A stretch of 64,000 nucleotides of DNA. Source: an uncultured Candidatus Melainabacteria bacterium. GTDB taxonomy: Bacteria > Cyanobacteriota > Vampirovibrionia > Gastranaerophilales > Gastranaerophilaceae. The notes under the pieces are model-generated. The model had not been told where the DNA came from. It saw only the letters and a program-made list of their open reading frames with translations, and did not search any database. Location of the stretch: contig CAKUTH010000002.1 in the NCBI GenBank assembly GCA_934691935.1, positions 62,001 to 126,000 on the forward strand, given 5' to 3'. The translations under genes and the position numbers were made by a program. Below, piece by piece: positions 41,046-48,750 of the stretch; the first letter of the stretch is position 1, and every line of letters begins with the position of its first letter.

Positions 41046-41137
41046 TTTCTTCTTCCTTATAATTAAATAGTACTATCTACAATTAATATTGTACAATAAA
41101 AATGATTTTTTGCGTAATTGAACTTTTCTTCGATGGT

Positions 41138-41932
41138 TTACCACTTGTAATCACTACTTATCTGCCATCCATCAAGCATTATTAATGCCGTGCAAAAAGC
41201 TCCACCACTGTTAATTCTTTCACCCCTTTTGTTACATCCTCGCCAAGCACCATGACTACCACTACCTAGCATTTCATCTCTTGAAAAGCCATAACCATCG
41301 GGATACAAACCTGCTTTTTCAATATTTTTGGCAATATCACCTCTTCCGCCGTTATAAGACGGATATTTTTTAGGAAATATATAAAAACTAAAAATATCTT
41401 TACCTAACAAATTAGGACCACCATTCCCGTTTATATCCACTTCTAATTGTACGAAAACACACTGTTCATATGTGACTTTATTTGAGTAGTCTGAAGCTGT
41501 AACCACTACTCCATCCGCAAGAACGTATTCTTTTGAATAAAGATGTCCATCATTATAACGCCCTTTGTCTTTTTGTTTAATATTTTTTGTATAAGGAACT
41601 ATGTATTTGTCCATAAATTCATTAATAGGCAATTGAAAATTCCAAGTTTCAACCTCATCGTTATCTACAACCGACATTTGGACAGCCTGCCACAAAGTGG
41701 AATAAGTCTTTTTCAAACGCTCAACAGTAACCTTTTTTTGATAATTTGTGATAATGTTCGGCAACGTCAACGCCGCCACAACACCGATGATACCAAGGGT
41801 GATGAGAACCTCTGCTAATGTAAACCCCCATTTTCCCTCTACCCCTGGGAGAGGAATAAAGTTTCGCAACCTCTTACTAACTTCCTTACTTCCTAACTTA
41901 CTTACGTTAGAGCTTAAAGCCCCCCCCCCCAT
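41138..41932 (-). CDS. Prepilin-like protein with poly-G start and repeat-derived leader
   Basis: 264 residues. The type IV prepilin cleavage/methylation motif GFTLAEVLITLGIIGVVAAL begins near residue 36 and forms the hydrophobic N-helix of the mature subunit; the rest is a C-terminal globular domain with few cysteines and a Gly-rich end (RGDIAKNI, GSGSHGAWRGC). The leader is abnormally long. Directly after ATG 41932 comes a tract giving 11 G in a row on the coding strand (41920-41930), then a TAAG-type array and a palindrome, all read in frame (SKLGSKEVSKRL, FIPLPGVEGKW). Slippage in the G tract would switch the frame. A downstream non-ATG start cannot be excluded. Confidence 0.75.
   Translation of the reverse strand: MGGGALSSNVSKLGSKEVSKRLRNFIPLPGVEGKWGFTLAEVLITLGIIGVVAALTLPNIITNYQKKVTVERLKKTYSTLWQAVQMSVVDNDEVETWNFQLPINEFMDKYIVPYTKNIKQKDKGRYNDGHLYSKEYVLADGVVVTASDYSNKVTYEQCVFVQLEVDINGNGGPNLLGKDIFSFYIFPKKYPSYNGGRGDIAKNIEKAGLYPDGYGFSRDEMLGSGSHGAWRGCNKRGERINSGGAFCTALIMLDGWQISSDYKW
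41829..41918. repeat. Palindrome plus tetramer array within the prepilin leader
   Basis: CCCTCTACCCCTGGGAGAGG (about 41832-41851) resembles the palindrome at 35112-35134. CTTACTAACTTCCTTACTTCC (41869 onward) continues as CTTA tetramers. Both lie in frame in the pilin leader. Confidence 0.7.
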
Positions 41933-42300
41933 TGGGTTCTATCCCTTGTATATCAAGAGTTTTCAGCGTTCTAAATTCTTTCATCTCATCAACTCCGTGT
42001 TCTCTGTCCATATATTTATTATTACATATTTGTTTGAATTTTTCAAGCCCAAAATTTTTATAGATCGCGCAACTCGTGCGCGATGACAGGTATCGTCACC
42101 CTGAACTCGTTTCAGGGCCTAAAATCCATGAGATTCTTCGGCTAACGCCTCAGAATGACTATTCTTACTAACTTACTTACCTACTTACCTACTTACTTAC
42201 ATAAAATCCTTAGTGCCTTAGTGCCCTAGTATCTTAGTATTCTCTTACTTACTTACGGACTTACTTCCTTACATAAACTCCTTAGTGCCTTAGGACACAA
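41933..42300. repeat. Repeat-rich intergenic region
   Basis: No gene seen. Contains a palindrome ATCGCGCA-ACTCG-TGCGCGAT (about 42063-42083), a CCCTGAACTCGTTTCAGGG palindrome, GATTCTTCGGCTAACGCCTC followed by AGAATGAC (about 42131-42158, related to the insert in ileS), then CTTA tetramers (42162-42200) and CTTA/CCTA octamers with GTGC and GTAT (42210-42300). Confidence 0.75.
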
Positions 42301-42326
42301 AAAACGGAGCTTTCGCTCCGTTTTTT
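42301..42326 (-). terminator. Rho-independent terminator of the parvulin gene
   Basis: AACGGAGC and GCTCCGTT with a 4-nt loop; U run on the minus strand. Same stem as at 35022-35041. Confidence 0.85.
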
Positions 42327-42342
42327 CTTTTATAATTTGTTT

Positions 42343-43482
42343 TTATTTTTTTGCTTGTTCTTTTGCTTGTTTTGCAGATTCTGCAGTGTTTTTAATGTTT
42401 TCCTGAATAGCTTTTTGATTTGCTTCTGGAGAATATTCAGGGTTTACATATTCAATTTTGGCATTCTTTTTCAATGATTCTGTCAAATTATCTAACAATT
42501 CAAGTTGTTTTTGGTTTTCCAAATATCCTTTAATATCTGGTTTTGCTTTTTCAAACGGAGTTACGCTTGCTGCAGCTCTGTCTGTAACCATAATGATGTG
42601 GTAACCATATTGTGTTTTTACTGGTTTGTCAGAAATTGTGTTTGGTTTCATTGAAAACGCTGCTTTAGAAAACTCAGGAACCATTTCTTTTGCATTAAAG
42701 AAACCTAAATCTCCACCTTTGATTGCTGAATTTGTATCTTCAGAATTTTCTTTGGCAATTTTAGCGAATTTTGATGGATCTTTTTTAACTTCTGCCAACA
42801 ATTGATTTACTTTTGCTTCTTTTGCCTTAATTTCTTCATTAACTTTAGCTTTTATAGCATTGTCATCTAGTGATTTATTTTTTGCATCTGATTTTACGAT
42901 TTCAGTAATTTCTTCAGGGTTTACGCTAATCAAGATATGAGATGCTCTTACTCTTTCAGGGCGTTTAAATTTATCAAGATTTTGGTTGTAGAATTTTTTT
43001 GCTTCTGCATCTGAAACACTTGAAGAACCAAGTTCTTTTGCAAGTTTTTTCATCTTAACTTCTTCTTTCAAATCTTTTCTAAATTGAGAAGCTGAAATGC
43101 CGTTGTCTTTAAGCATTGTGTCTAACTGATCTTTTGAGCCCAATTTGTCGATAATTTCTTTAACAGCGTCATCTACATCTTTATTAGAAACTTCGATACC
43201 GCGTTTTGCCATTTCTTGTTCCAACAACGCTTTTACAATAAGTTCATTTGTAACTCTTTCTTTTAATAACAAATAAATAAAGCTGTTTTTATCACTTTTT
43301 ACATCTATACCAAGAGCTTTAACCATGCCGTTATTTGCTTGTTTGTCAAGCATTTCATCAAACTGACCTTGAGTAATTTTTGTATCATTAACCGTAATAA
43401 TAGTTTCACCTGATTTTAATCCGCAACCTGCAAATAATACTGCAGAAACAGCAAGTGTCGCTAATAATTTTTTCCCTTTCAT
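42343..43482 (-). CDS. Parvulin-type peptidyl-prolyl isomerase lipoprotein (SurA/PrsA-like)
   Basis: 379 residues. Lipoprotein signal peptide with lipobox LFAGC (Cys about residue 20), a SurA-type helical chaperone domain (about 25-180), a PpiC rotamase domain (about 190-335; RVRASHILISVNPEEI, FAKIAKENSEDTNSAIKGGDLGFF, TQYGYHIIMVTDR) and a Lys-rich tail. It helps fold exported proteins at the membrane. ATG 43482 has AAGGAG 9 nt upstream, which excludes 11 extra codons. A perfect terminator follows. Upstream is mfd, whose stop overlaps this promoter region. Confidence 0.9.
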   Translation of the reverse strand: MKGKKLLATLAVSAVLFAGCGLKSGETIITVNDTKITQGQFDEMLDKQANNGMVKALGIDVKSDKNSFIYLLLKERVTNELIVKALLEQEMAKRGIEVSNKDVDDAVKEIIDKLGSKDQLDTMLKDNGISASQFRKDLKEEVKMKKLAKELGSSSVSDAEAKKFYNQNLDKFKRPERVRASHILISVNPEEITEIVKSDAKNKSLDDNAIKAKVNEEIKAKEAKVNQLLAEVKKDPSKFAKIAKENSEDTNSAIKGGDLGFFNAKEMVPEFSKAAFSMKPNTISDKPVKTQYGYHIIMVTDRAAASVTPFEKAKPDIKGYLENQKQLELLDNLTESLKKNAKIEYVNPEYSPEANQKAIQENIKNTAESAKQAKEQAKK

Positions 43483-43495
43483 GTGATGTCTCTCC

Positions 43496-46400
43496 TTATT
43501 TTTTAGTATAATCACTCATTACTTTATATATATAATAAAACAAATCAGTCAAAATGTTAAATATTTCATCAAAATTCATATATGAATTATTTAACAAAAG
43601 TATAGAATTTCCCTCTGTACAAGATTTTGGCGCTACCGTAAATCTTATGCGTTTAAGGATTTCTGCAGGTAATGTTCTTTGAATAATTTTCCATTCCGCT
43701 TGCATAAATGGCGTATAAATCCTTATGTTTTCATCTGTTTCACGAATTAAAGAAACATGAATTTCGGTAGCTGAAAGCCTTATACGTATTAATTTTATTA
43801 AATTTTCAACGCTTTTTGGCGGTTTTGCAAATCTGTCTTTCCATTCCTCTGTAATATAATCCAATTCAACATCTGATTTTACATCCGCCAAGCGTTTGTA
43901 TTCAATCATTTTTTGTTCTGCCGAACCCACCCACTCATCAGGAATAAACGCCGTAACATTTATATCAACAATTGTCGGTGTTGTCTTTTCAACAATTTGA
44001 CCTTGAAGCTCTTGTACAGTTTCTTCTAAAAGCTGGCAATATGTATCAAATCCAACATTAACCATGTGACCGTGTTGTTTTGTTCCAAGAATATTTCCGA
44101 CACCACGAATTTCCACATCACGCATCGCAATTTGATAACCGCTTCCGAGCGTTGTAAATTCCTTAATAGCCTTCAATCTCTGAATTGCATCACGTGTAAT
44201 TTCTTTTGATTTTGTATAAAAACAGTAGCAATACGCTTGTCTTTGTGAACGACCTACGCGTCCCCTAAGTTGATACAACTGTGCAAGTCCAAACTTGTCT
44301 GCGTTATGGATAATCATTGTATTTGCGTTTGGAATATCAATACCATTTTCAATAATCGTAGTTGCCAAAAGTACATCATATTCGTGATTTGCAAAGTCTA
44401 TAATAATTTTTTCCAACTCTTTTTCATTCATTTGCCCATGCCCGATTGCAATACGAGCATTTGGCACGAGCTTTTGGAGTTGAAATTTGAATTCTTCAAT
44501 GGTTTCAACGCGGTTATAAAGATAAAAAACTTGACCTTCTCTATCGAGTTCGTGTGTAATGGCATTTTTTACCATATTTTCATTCCATTCCCCGACAAAA
44601 GTCTTGATTGGCAACCTGTTTTTTGGCGGAGTATTTATAATAGACATATCCTTAATCCCCGAAAGCGACATATAAAGCGTTCTTGGGATTGGCGTTGCCG
44701 ACATCGTAATAATGTCAACATTTTCACGCAATGATTTGAGCTTTTCCTTGTGGCGAACCCCAAACCTGTGTTCCTCGTCAATAACAACAAGCCCTAAATC
44801 TTTAAATAAAATACCGTCTTGCAAAAGTCTATGAGTGCCAACAACCACATCACACTTGCCTGTTGCAAGATTTTTGATAGTTTCTTTTTGTTCCTTTTGT
44901 GAACGGAAACGGGATAGAAGCTCTACGTCAACTCCAAAAGGTTTAAATCTTTCACTAATTGTTTGAAAATGTTGGAATGCCAAAATGGTTGTCGGAACAA
45001 CGACTGCGACCTGCTTACCTGATGTAATTGCCTTAAAAATTCCACGCATAGCGACTTCAGTTTTGCCAAATCCAACATCTCCACAAATCAACCTATCCAT
45101 TGGTTGTTCACTTTCCATATCAGACTTAACGTCATTTATTGCCTTCATCTGATCAGGAGTTTCGGTATACTCAAACGCTTCTTCCATTTCAACCTGCCAA
45201 TTTGTATCAGGCAAAAATTGTATACCGTGTTGCATTTTCCGCTTTGCATAAAGCCTTAAAAGGTCATAAGCAACTTGTTCAACTTCTTTTTTAACCCTAG
45301 TTTTAGTATTTTCCCAATCTTTTCCACCCATTCTGGAAAGTTTTGGTTTAATCGCGCCAGAACCTCTATATCTTACAAGCAAATTTATTTGTTCTGCTGG
45401 AATATGCAATCTGTCTTTGTTTGCGTACTCAATTGTCAAATAATCCTTGAGTTGACCATCAATTTCTTGTTGCGAAAGCCCTTTATAAACACCAACCCCG
45501 TGGATACTGTGTACAACGTATTCTCCCTCTTTTATATCGTTAATATTTTCAATATATTCAGGTTTTTCTTTAAAATAAGACCTCTTTTGCGCCGTAATTT
45601 CTTTATTTCGCTTATTAAAAAGTTCTCTATCAGTTAAAATAACTGTCTTAAAATCTTCCAAAATCGCACCGTGTGAGGAAATGCTTTCATTATATTCAAC
45701 ATCAAAAATATCGCGCTCAGCAAGAATTTCTTTAACGCGTTCTGGATAATCCGTTGCGATAATTATCCTATAACCCTCGCCCCTTGAGTGAGAAGATGCC
45801 TGAAAGGCGGGTGAGGGGTTTGAATATTTCCGAATAAACTCAGCGATATGGTCAAGATTTGCCTCAAAACTTTGTATAGTCTGAGTTTCAAACTCAACTA
45901 TTTCATCCATTTCGCTGTCAATAAAATTGTTCAATCCAACTTTTACAAACCCTGCGCATTTTTGAATAAATTCTTCAAAAGTAACGTGGTTACGTCCATT
46001 CAACGCCTCGTTTAACTCAAGTTTAAGGTTTTCTTGCAACTGGTCCTCAAAACCTTTATCCAAAAACTCAAATTTTGAATAAAGCTCAGATGTTTCATCC
46101 AAAACCAAGATATAATCACTAAAATAATCCAAAATTGTAACTAAGTTTTTGTTAAAATAATTTTGATAAATTTCAATGCCTTCGAAATAACCTTCGTTTT
46201 CTACATTATCCCAAACCTGTTTTGGCATCTCCCCTTTTTGCTCAGCAAGAGGGAGCGTAAACTTATACATTGGCAAAATTTTTGCCGATTTCAATTTTTC
46301 AATAGACTTCTGTGTTTCGTTGTTAAAATATCTTATATCAACGATTTCATCGCCCCAAAGCTCAATTCGCACAGGATGTTTGTCCAACGAATAAAAATCT

Positions 46401-46921
46401 ATTATATCTCCCCTAATACTGAATTCTCCGACATCAGACACCATTGTAGAATGTTTGTAGCCCAAATCGACAAACTTTTGTGCAAGCTCTTTTGTGTCAA
46501 TTTCTTCACCGACTTTTAAGGTAAGCGAATTTATTTTATAAAAACTTTCGTCAGGAAATTTTTCCAAAAGAGTTTTTACTGGCGTAATGACTACATCAGG
46601 TTTTTCAGTCAGAATTCTATATTGCTCTGCGTAATCATATCTGTTAGGCGAAACAGATTCATACATCGAAATGTTTTGAAACGGCATTAAATCAGATTTT
46701 TCACCAAATGCTTTTAACAAATCATTCTGATATTTAAGCGCACTTTGCTCCGTTGAGGTTACAAAAAGAACTTTTTTCCCTGTGATTTTACGGATTTTTG
46801 TAACCAACAAAAGGCGTAAAATAGTTGTCAAACCAGTGACTGCAAAGGAACAAGACCTTGCTAAAAACCTTTCAAATAAAGCATAATTCTCATTATTTTC
46901 TGGTGCAACTATTTTGAACAT
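43496..46921 (-). CDS. mfd: Transcription-repair coupling factor Mfd with repeat insertion
   Basis: 1141 residues. Mfd removes stalled RNA polymerase at lesions and recruits UvrA. Order: UvrB-like N-terminus, the RNA-polymerase interaction (CarD-like) domain EGEYVVHSIHGVGVYKGL, RecG-type translocase with Walker A GDVGFGKTE, DEEH box VVIDEEHRFGVRHKEKLK, TATPIPRTL and the C-terminal D7. Near residue 370, between AEFIRKY and YRIIIATDYPERV, lies a 17-residue stretch (NPSPAFQASSHSRGEG) translated from a palindromic repeat (45772-45822). The frame is kept. TATAAT sits 6 nt before ATG 46921, so the mRNA is predicted leaderless. Divergent from the RgpF-like gene. Confidence 0.96.
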   Translation of the reverse strand: MFKIVAPENNENYALFERFLARSCSFAVTGLTTILRLLLVTKIRKITGKKVLFVTSTEQSALKYQNDLLKAFGEKSDLMPFQNISMYESVSPNRYDYAEQYRILTEKPDVVITPVKTLLEKFPDESFYKINSLTLKVGEEIDTKELAQKFVDLGYKHSTMVSDVGEFSIRGDIIDFYSLDKHPVRIELWGDEIVDIRYFNNETQKSIEKLKSAKILPMYKFTLPLAEQKGEMPKQVWDNVENEGYFEGIEIYQNYFNKNLVTILDYFSDYILVLDETSELYSKFEFLDKGFEDQLQENLKLELNEALNGRNHVTFEEFIQKCAGFVKVGLNNFIDSEMDEIVEFETQTIQSFEANLDHIAEFIRKYSNPSPAFQASSHSRGEGYRIIIATDYPERVKEILAERDIFDVEYNESISSHGAILEDFKTVILTDRELFNKRNKEITAQKRSYFKEKPEYIENINDIKEGEYVVHSIHGVGVYKGLSQQEIDGQLKDYLTIEYANKDRLHIPAEQINLLVRYRGSGAIKPKLSRMGGKDWENTKTRVKKEVEQVAYDLLRLYAKRKMQHGIQFLPDTNWQVEMEEAFEYTETPDQMKAINDVKSDMESEQPMDRLICGDVGFGKTEVAMRGIFKAITSGKQVAVVVPTTILAFQHFQTISERFKPFGVDVELLSRFRSQKEQKETIKNLATGKCDVVVGTHRLLQDGILFKDLGLVVIDEEHRFGVRHKEKLKSLRENVDIITMSATPIPRTLYMSLSGIKDMSIINTPPKNRLPIKTFVGEWNENMVKNAITHELDREGQVFYLYNRVETIEEFKFQLQKLVPNARIAIGHGQMNEKELEKIIIDFANHEYDVLLATTIIENGIDIPNANTMIIHNADKFGLAQLYQLRGRVGRSQRQAYCYCFYTKSKEITRDAIQRLKAIKEFTTLGSGYQIAMRDVEIRGVGNILGTKQHGHMVNVGFDTYCQLLEETVQELQGQIVEKTTPTIVDINVTAFIPDEWVGSAEQKMIEYKRLADVKSDVELDYITEEWKDRFAKPPKSVENLIKLIRIRLSATEIHVSLIRETDENIRIYTPFMQAEWKIIQRTLPAEILKRIRFTVAPKSCTEGNSILLLNNSYMNFDEIFNILTDLFYYIYKVMSDYTKK
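45772..45822. repeat. 51-bp palindromic repeat inside mfd
   Basis: CCCTCGCCCCTTGAGTGAG on one side and GGCGGGTGAGGGG on the other are complementary arms. The length (about 51 bp, 17 codons) preserves the reading frame of mfd. Confidence 0.7.
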
Positions 46922-46927
46922 ATTTTT

Positions 46928-46933
46928 ATTATA
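46928..46933 (-). promoter_or_regulatory. -10 box, predicted leaderless (mfd)
   Basis: TATAAT on the minus strand, 6 nt before ATG 46921. Confidence 0.6.
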
Positions 46934-46943
46934 TCACAGATTT

Positions 46944-46953
46944 ATGCTATAAT
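46944..46953 (+). promoter_or_regulatory. Extended -10 box, predicted leaderless (RgpF-like gene)
   Basis: TG-C-TATAAT on the plus strand, 6 nt before ATG 46960. Only 14 bp separate it from the mfd -10 box, so the two promoters are back to back in a 38-bp intergenic space. Confidence 0.6.
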
Positions 46954-46959
46954 CACAAT

Positions 46960-47877
46960 ATGAAAAGAGCCGTAGTTTTTGCACATTATGATAAACAAAA
47001 TTTGGTAGACGATTACGTCGTATATTATCTGAAGGCTTTGAAAGAAGTCGCATCAAAAATTATTTTTGTTTCGTGTTGTGATATAAAAAATCCAGAAGTT
47101 TTAACAGGAATTGCAGACCACATAATCGCTCAACCACACAATGAATACGATTTTGGTTCATATAAACGTGGCTTTTTTTATCTGCAAGATAAACTTGATG
47201 AATTTGATGAACTCATATTTGCAAACGACAGTTGTTTTGGACCTTTTCATCCACTAAAAGAAATTTTTGATGAAATGGACAACAAAAATTGCGATTTTTG
47301 GGGTATTTCTAAAAACAATTTTGGTTACAGCAAATCTGGCAGACGTTTTTTCGTTTTACGTCCGCATGTTCAAAGCTATTTTTTGGTTTTTAAGAAAAAG
47401 GTTTTGCAATCAGGAATTTTGAATAAATTTATGAATTCCATAAAACACGAAAACGACAAACGCCAAATTGTTTCCAACTATGAAATTGGACTTTCGGAAT
47501 TATTGGTTGAAAATAATTTTAAATATGAAGTTTACATAAATGCATACGGAAGAATTAACAACATAACTATTCTAAAATGGCGTCAAATTATCCTTAAACA
47601 TAATATGCCGTTTATGAAATGCTCACTTCCACGACTAGTAAATAAAAATTCCACAACTGTTGAAGGCTGGCAAGACATAATCAAACAAGTGAGCGATTAT
47701 CCAATAGAACTAATGGAGAATAATATTGTTAGAATTCCATATGTAAACAATGGACGCCACACAAGCCCTATTTTTATAAAAAGATTGTTTTTTGATATTT
47801 TGAGCGAAACACCATTTTTCGTTAGGAAATTTACCACATTATTTATCAGTAAATGTTTACCGTTTATAAGAGATTAA
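46960..47877 (+). CDS. Rhamnan synthesis protein F (RgpF) domain protein
   Basis: 305 residues, matching the RgpF-type domain found in rhamnose-glucan and related cell-wall polysaccharide synthesis. Typical stretches: AVVFAHYDKQNLVDDYVVYYLKAL, HNEYDFGSYKRGF, IFANDSCFGPFHPLKEIFDEM and DFWGISKNNFG. Probably a glycosyltransferase acting on surface polysaccharide. Its 3' end overlaps by 21 bp, tail to tail, with the glycosyltransferase on the opposite strand, so the two genes may form one polysaccharide locus. Predicted leaderless start. Confidence 0.83.
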   Translation: MKRAVVFAHYDKQNLVDDYVVYYLKALKEVASKIIFVSCCDIKNPEVLTGIADHIIAQPHNEYDFGSYKRGFFYLQDKLDEFDELIFANDSCFGPFHPLKEIFDEMDNKNCDFWGISKNNFGYSKSGRRFFVLRPHVQSYFLVFKKKVLQSGILNKFMNSIKHENDKRQIVSNYEIGLSELLVENNFKYEVYINAYGRINNITILKWRQIILKHNMPFMKCSLPRLVNKNSTTVEGWQDIIKQVSDYPIELMENNIVRIPYVNNGRHTSPIFIKRLFFDILSETPFFVRKFTTLFISKCLPFIRD

Positions 47878-48678
47878 TTTGCGTTTCAAATTTCTTTTAA
47901 GAATACGACAATACCACAAACAATTCATTACATAACTTTTGACAACAATCCAATAATTTCCTGTTTGATGGGCAATATCAAAGTATGTCTTAAACTGTAG
48001 GTCAAAAGGGGTTTTGTACGTAGATTTGCTGATATAACTTCCTTCGTGCAAACGCCATTTTGTTAATCTTTCGTTTATATAATAAATTTTTCCAATATAC
48101 GCCAACTGTATCCATAAATGCCAATCCAACAAGTAATCCAGTTTCGGCTCATAATTTATTTTTAACAAAGCATCATGTTTTGCCATAACCGCAGAAAATG
48201 TAAAAATTTTATTGCTATGATAAAATTCCCAAAACATATTCGCAGGATATTTACGCTTTGCATTCAGTTCTCGTGTTTTTTTTAGAGCAGTATTAAAATC
48301 TAAAACCCTGTTTTCATCTCCAAAAAATTCGCAATCATTAAAAATCAACACATTATCTGGATATTTTTGTGCAATTTGATATTTTTTCTCCAAATAATCA
48401 GGAGTGATTAAATCATCACTCTCTAAAAATACTACCCAATCCCCTTGCGCAAGCTCTACTCCACGCTTTACGGTATATTTAAGTCCCATATTTTTTTTAT
48501 TAACAAAAAGTTTAATCCTGTCATCATCAAATGATTTTATAACTTTCAAAGAGTTGTCGCTCGAACAATCGTCAACTATAATAAGCTCCCAATCCGTATA
48601 TGTTTGGTTTAAAACAGATTGAATCGTTTCTCCAATATATTGCTCATAGTTGTAACTTGCCGTAACAATAGAAATCAT
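47857..48678 (-). CDS. Family 2 glycosyltransferase
   Basis: 273 residues with GT-A features ISIVTASYNYEQYIGETIQS, ELIIVDDCSSDNS, DWVVFLESDDLITPDY (metal site). It ends with a basic tail (KRNLKRKLISYKR). It resembles the glycosyltransferase at 4754 in its N-terminal motifs. TACAAT lies 6 nt before ATG 48678 (leaderless), and the matching TTGATT box lies inside the loop of the upstream nrdJ terminator. Overlaps the RgpF-like gene by 21 bp at the 3' end. Confidence 0.88.
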   Translation of the reverse strand: MISIVTASYNYEQYIGETIQSVLNQTYTDWELIIVDDCSSDNSLKVIKSFDDDRIKLFVNKKNMGLKYTVKRGVELAQGDWVVFLESDDLITPDYLEKKYQIAQKYPDNVLIFNDCEFFGDENRVLDFNTALKKTRELNAKRKYPANMFWEFYHSNKIFTFSAVMAKHDALLKINYEPKLDYLLDWHLWIQLAYIGKIYYINERLTKWRLHEGSYISKSTYKTPFDLQFKTYFDIAHQTGNYWIVVKSYVMNCLWYCRILKRNLKRKLISYKR

Positions 48679-48684
48679 AAATTA

Positions 48685-48713
48685 ATTGTATAAAAAACTC
48701 ACCTTATAATCAA
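48685..48713 (-). promoter_or_regulatory. Promoter superimposed on a terminator (glycosyltransferase)
   Basis: On the minus strand TTGATT (complement of 48708-48713), 17-bp spacer, TACAAT (complement of 48685-48690), 6 nt, ATG 48678. The -35 box falls in the loop region of the hairpin at 48697-48720. Confidence 0.55.
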
Positions 48714-48726
48714 GGTGAGTTTTTAT
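48697..48726. terminator. Rho-independent terminator after nrdJ
   Basis: ACTCACCTT (48697-48705) pairs with AAGGTGAGT (48712-48720) around a 6-nt loop; the minus-strand transcript ends in UUUUUU. Confidence 0.85.
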
Positions 48727-48750
48727 TTATAAATTTTAATTGTTTAAATA

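Noticed and set aside
41920..41930. Poly-G tract as an assembly error
   Set aside because: It cannot be excluded, but the frame is open through the tract with this length, so it is kept as a finding with the check stated.
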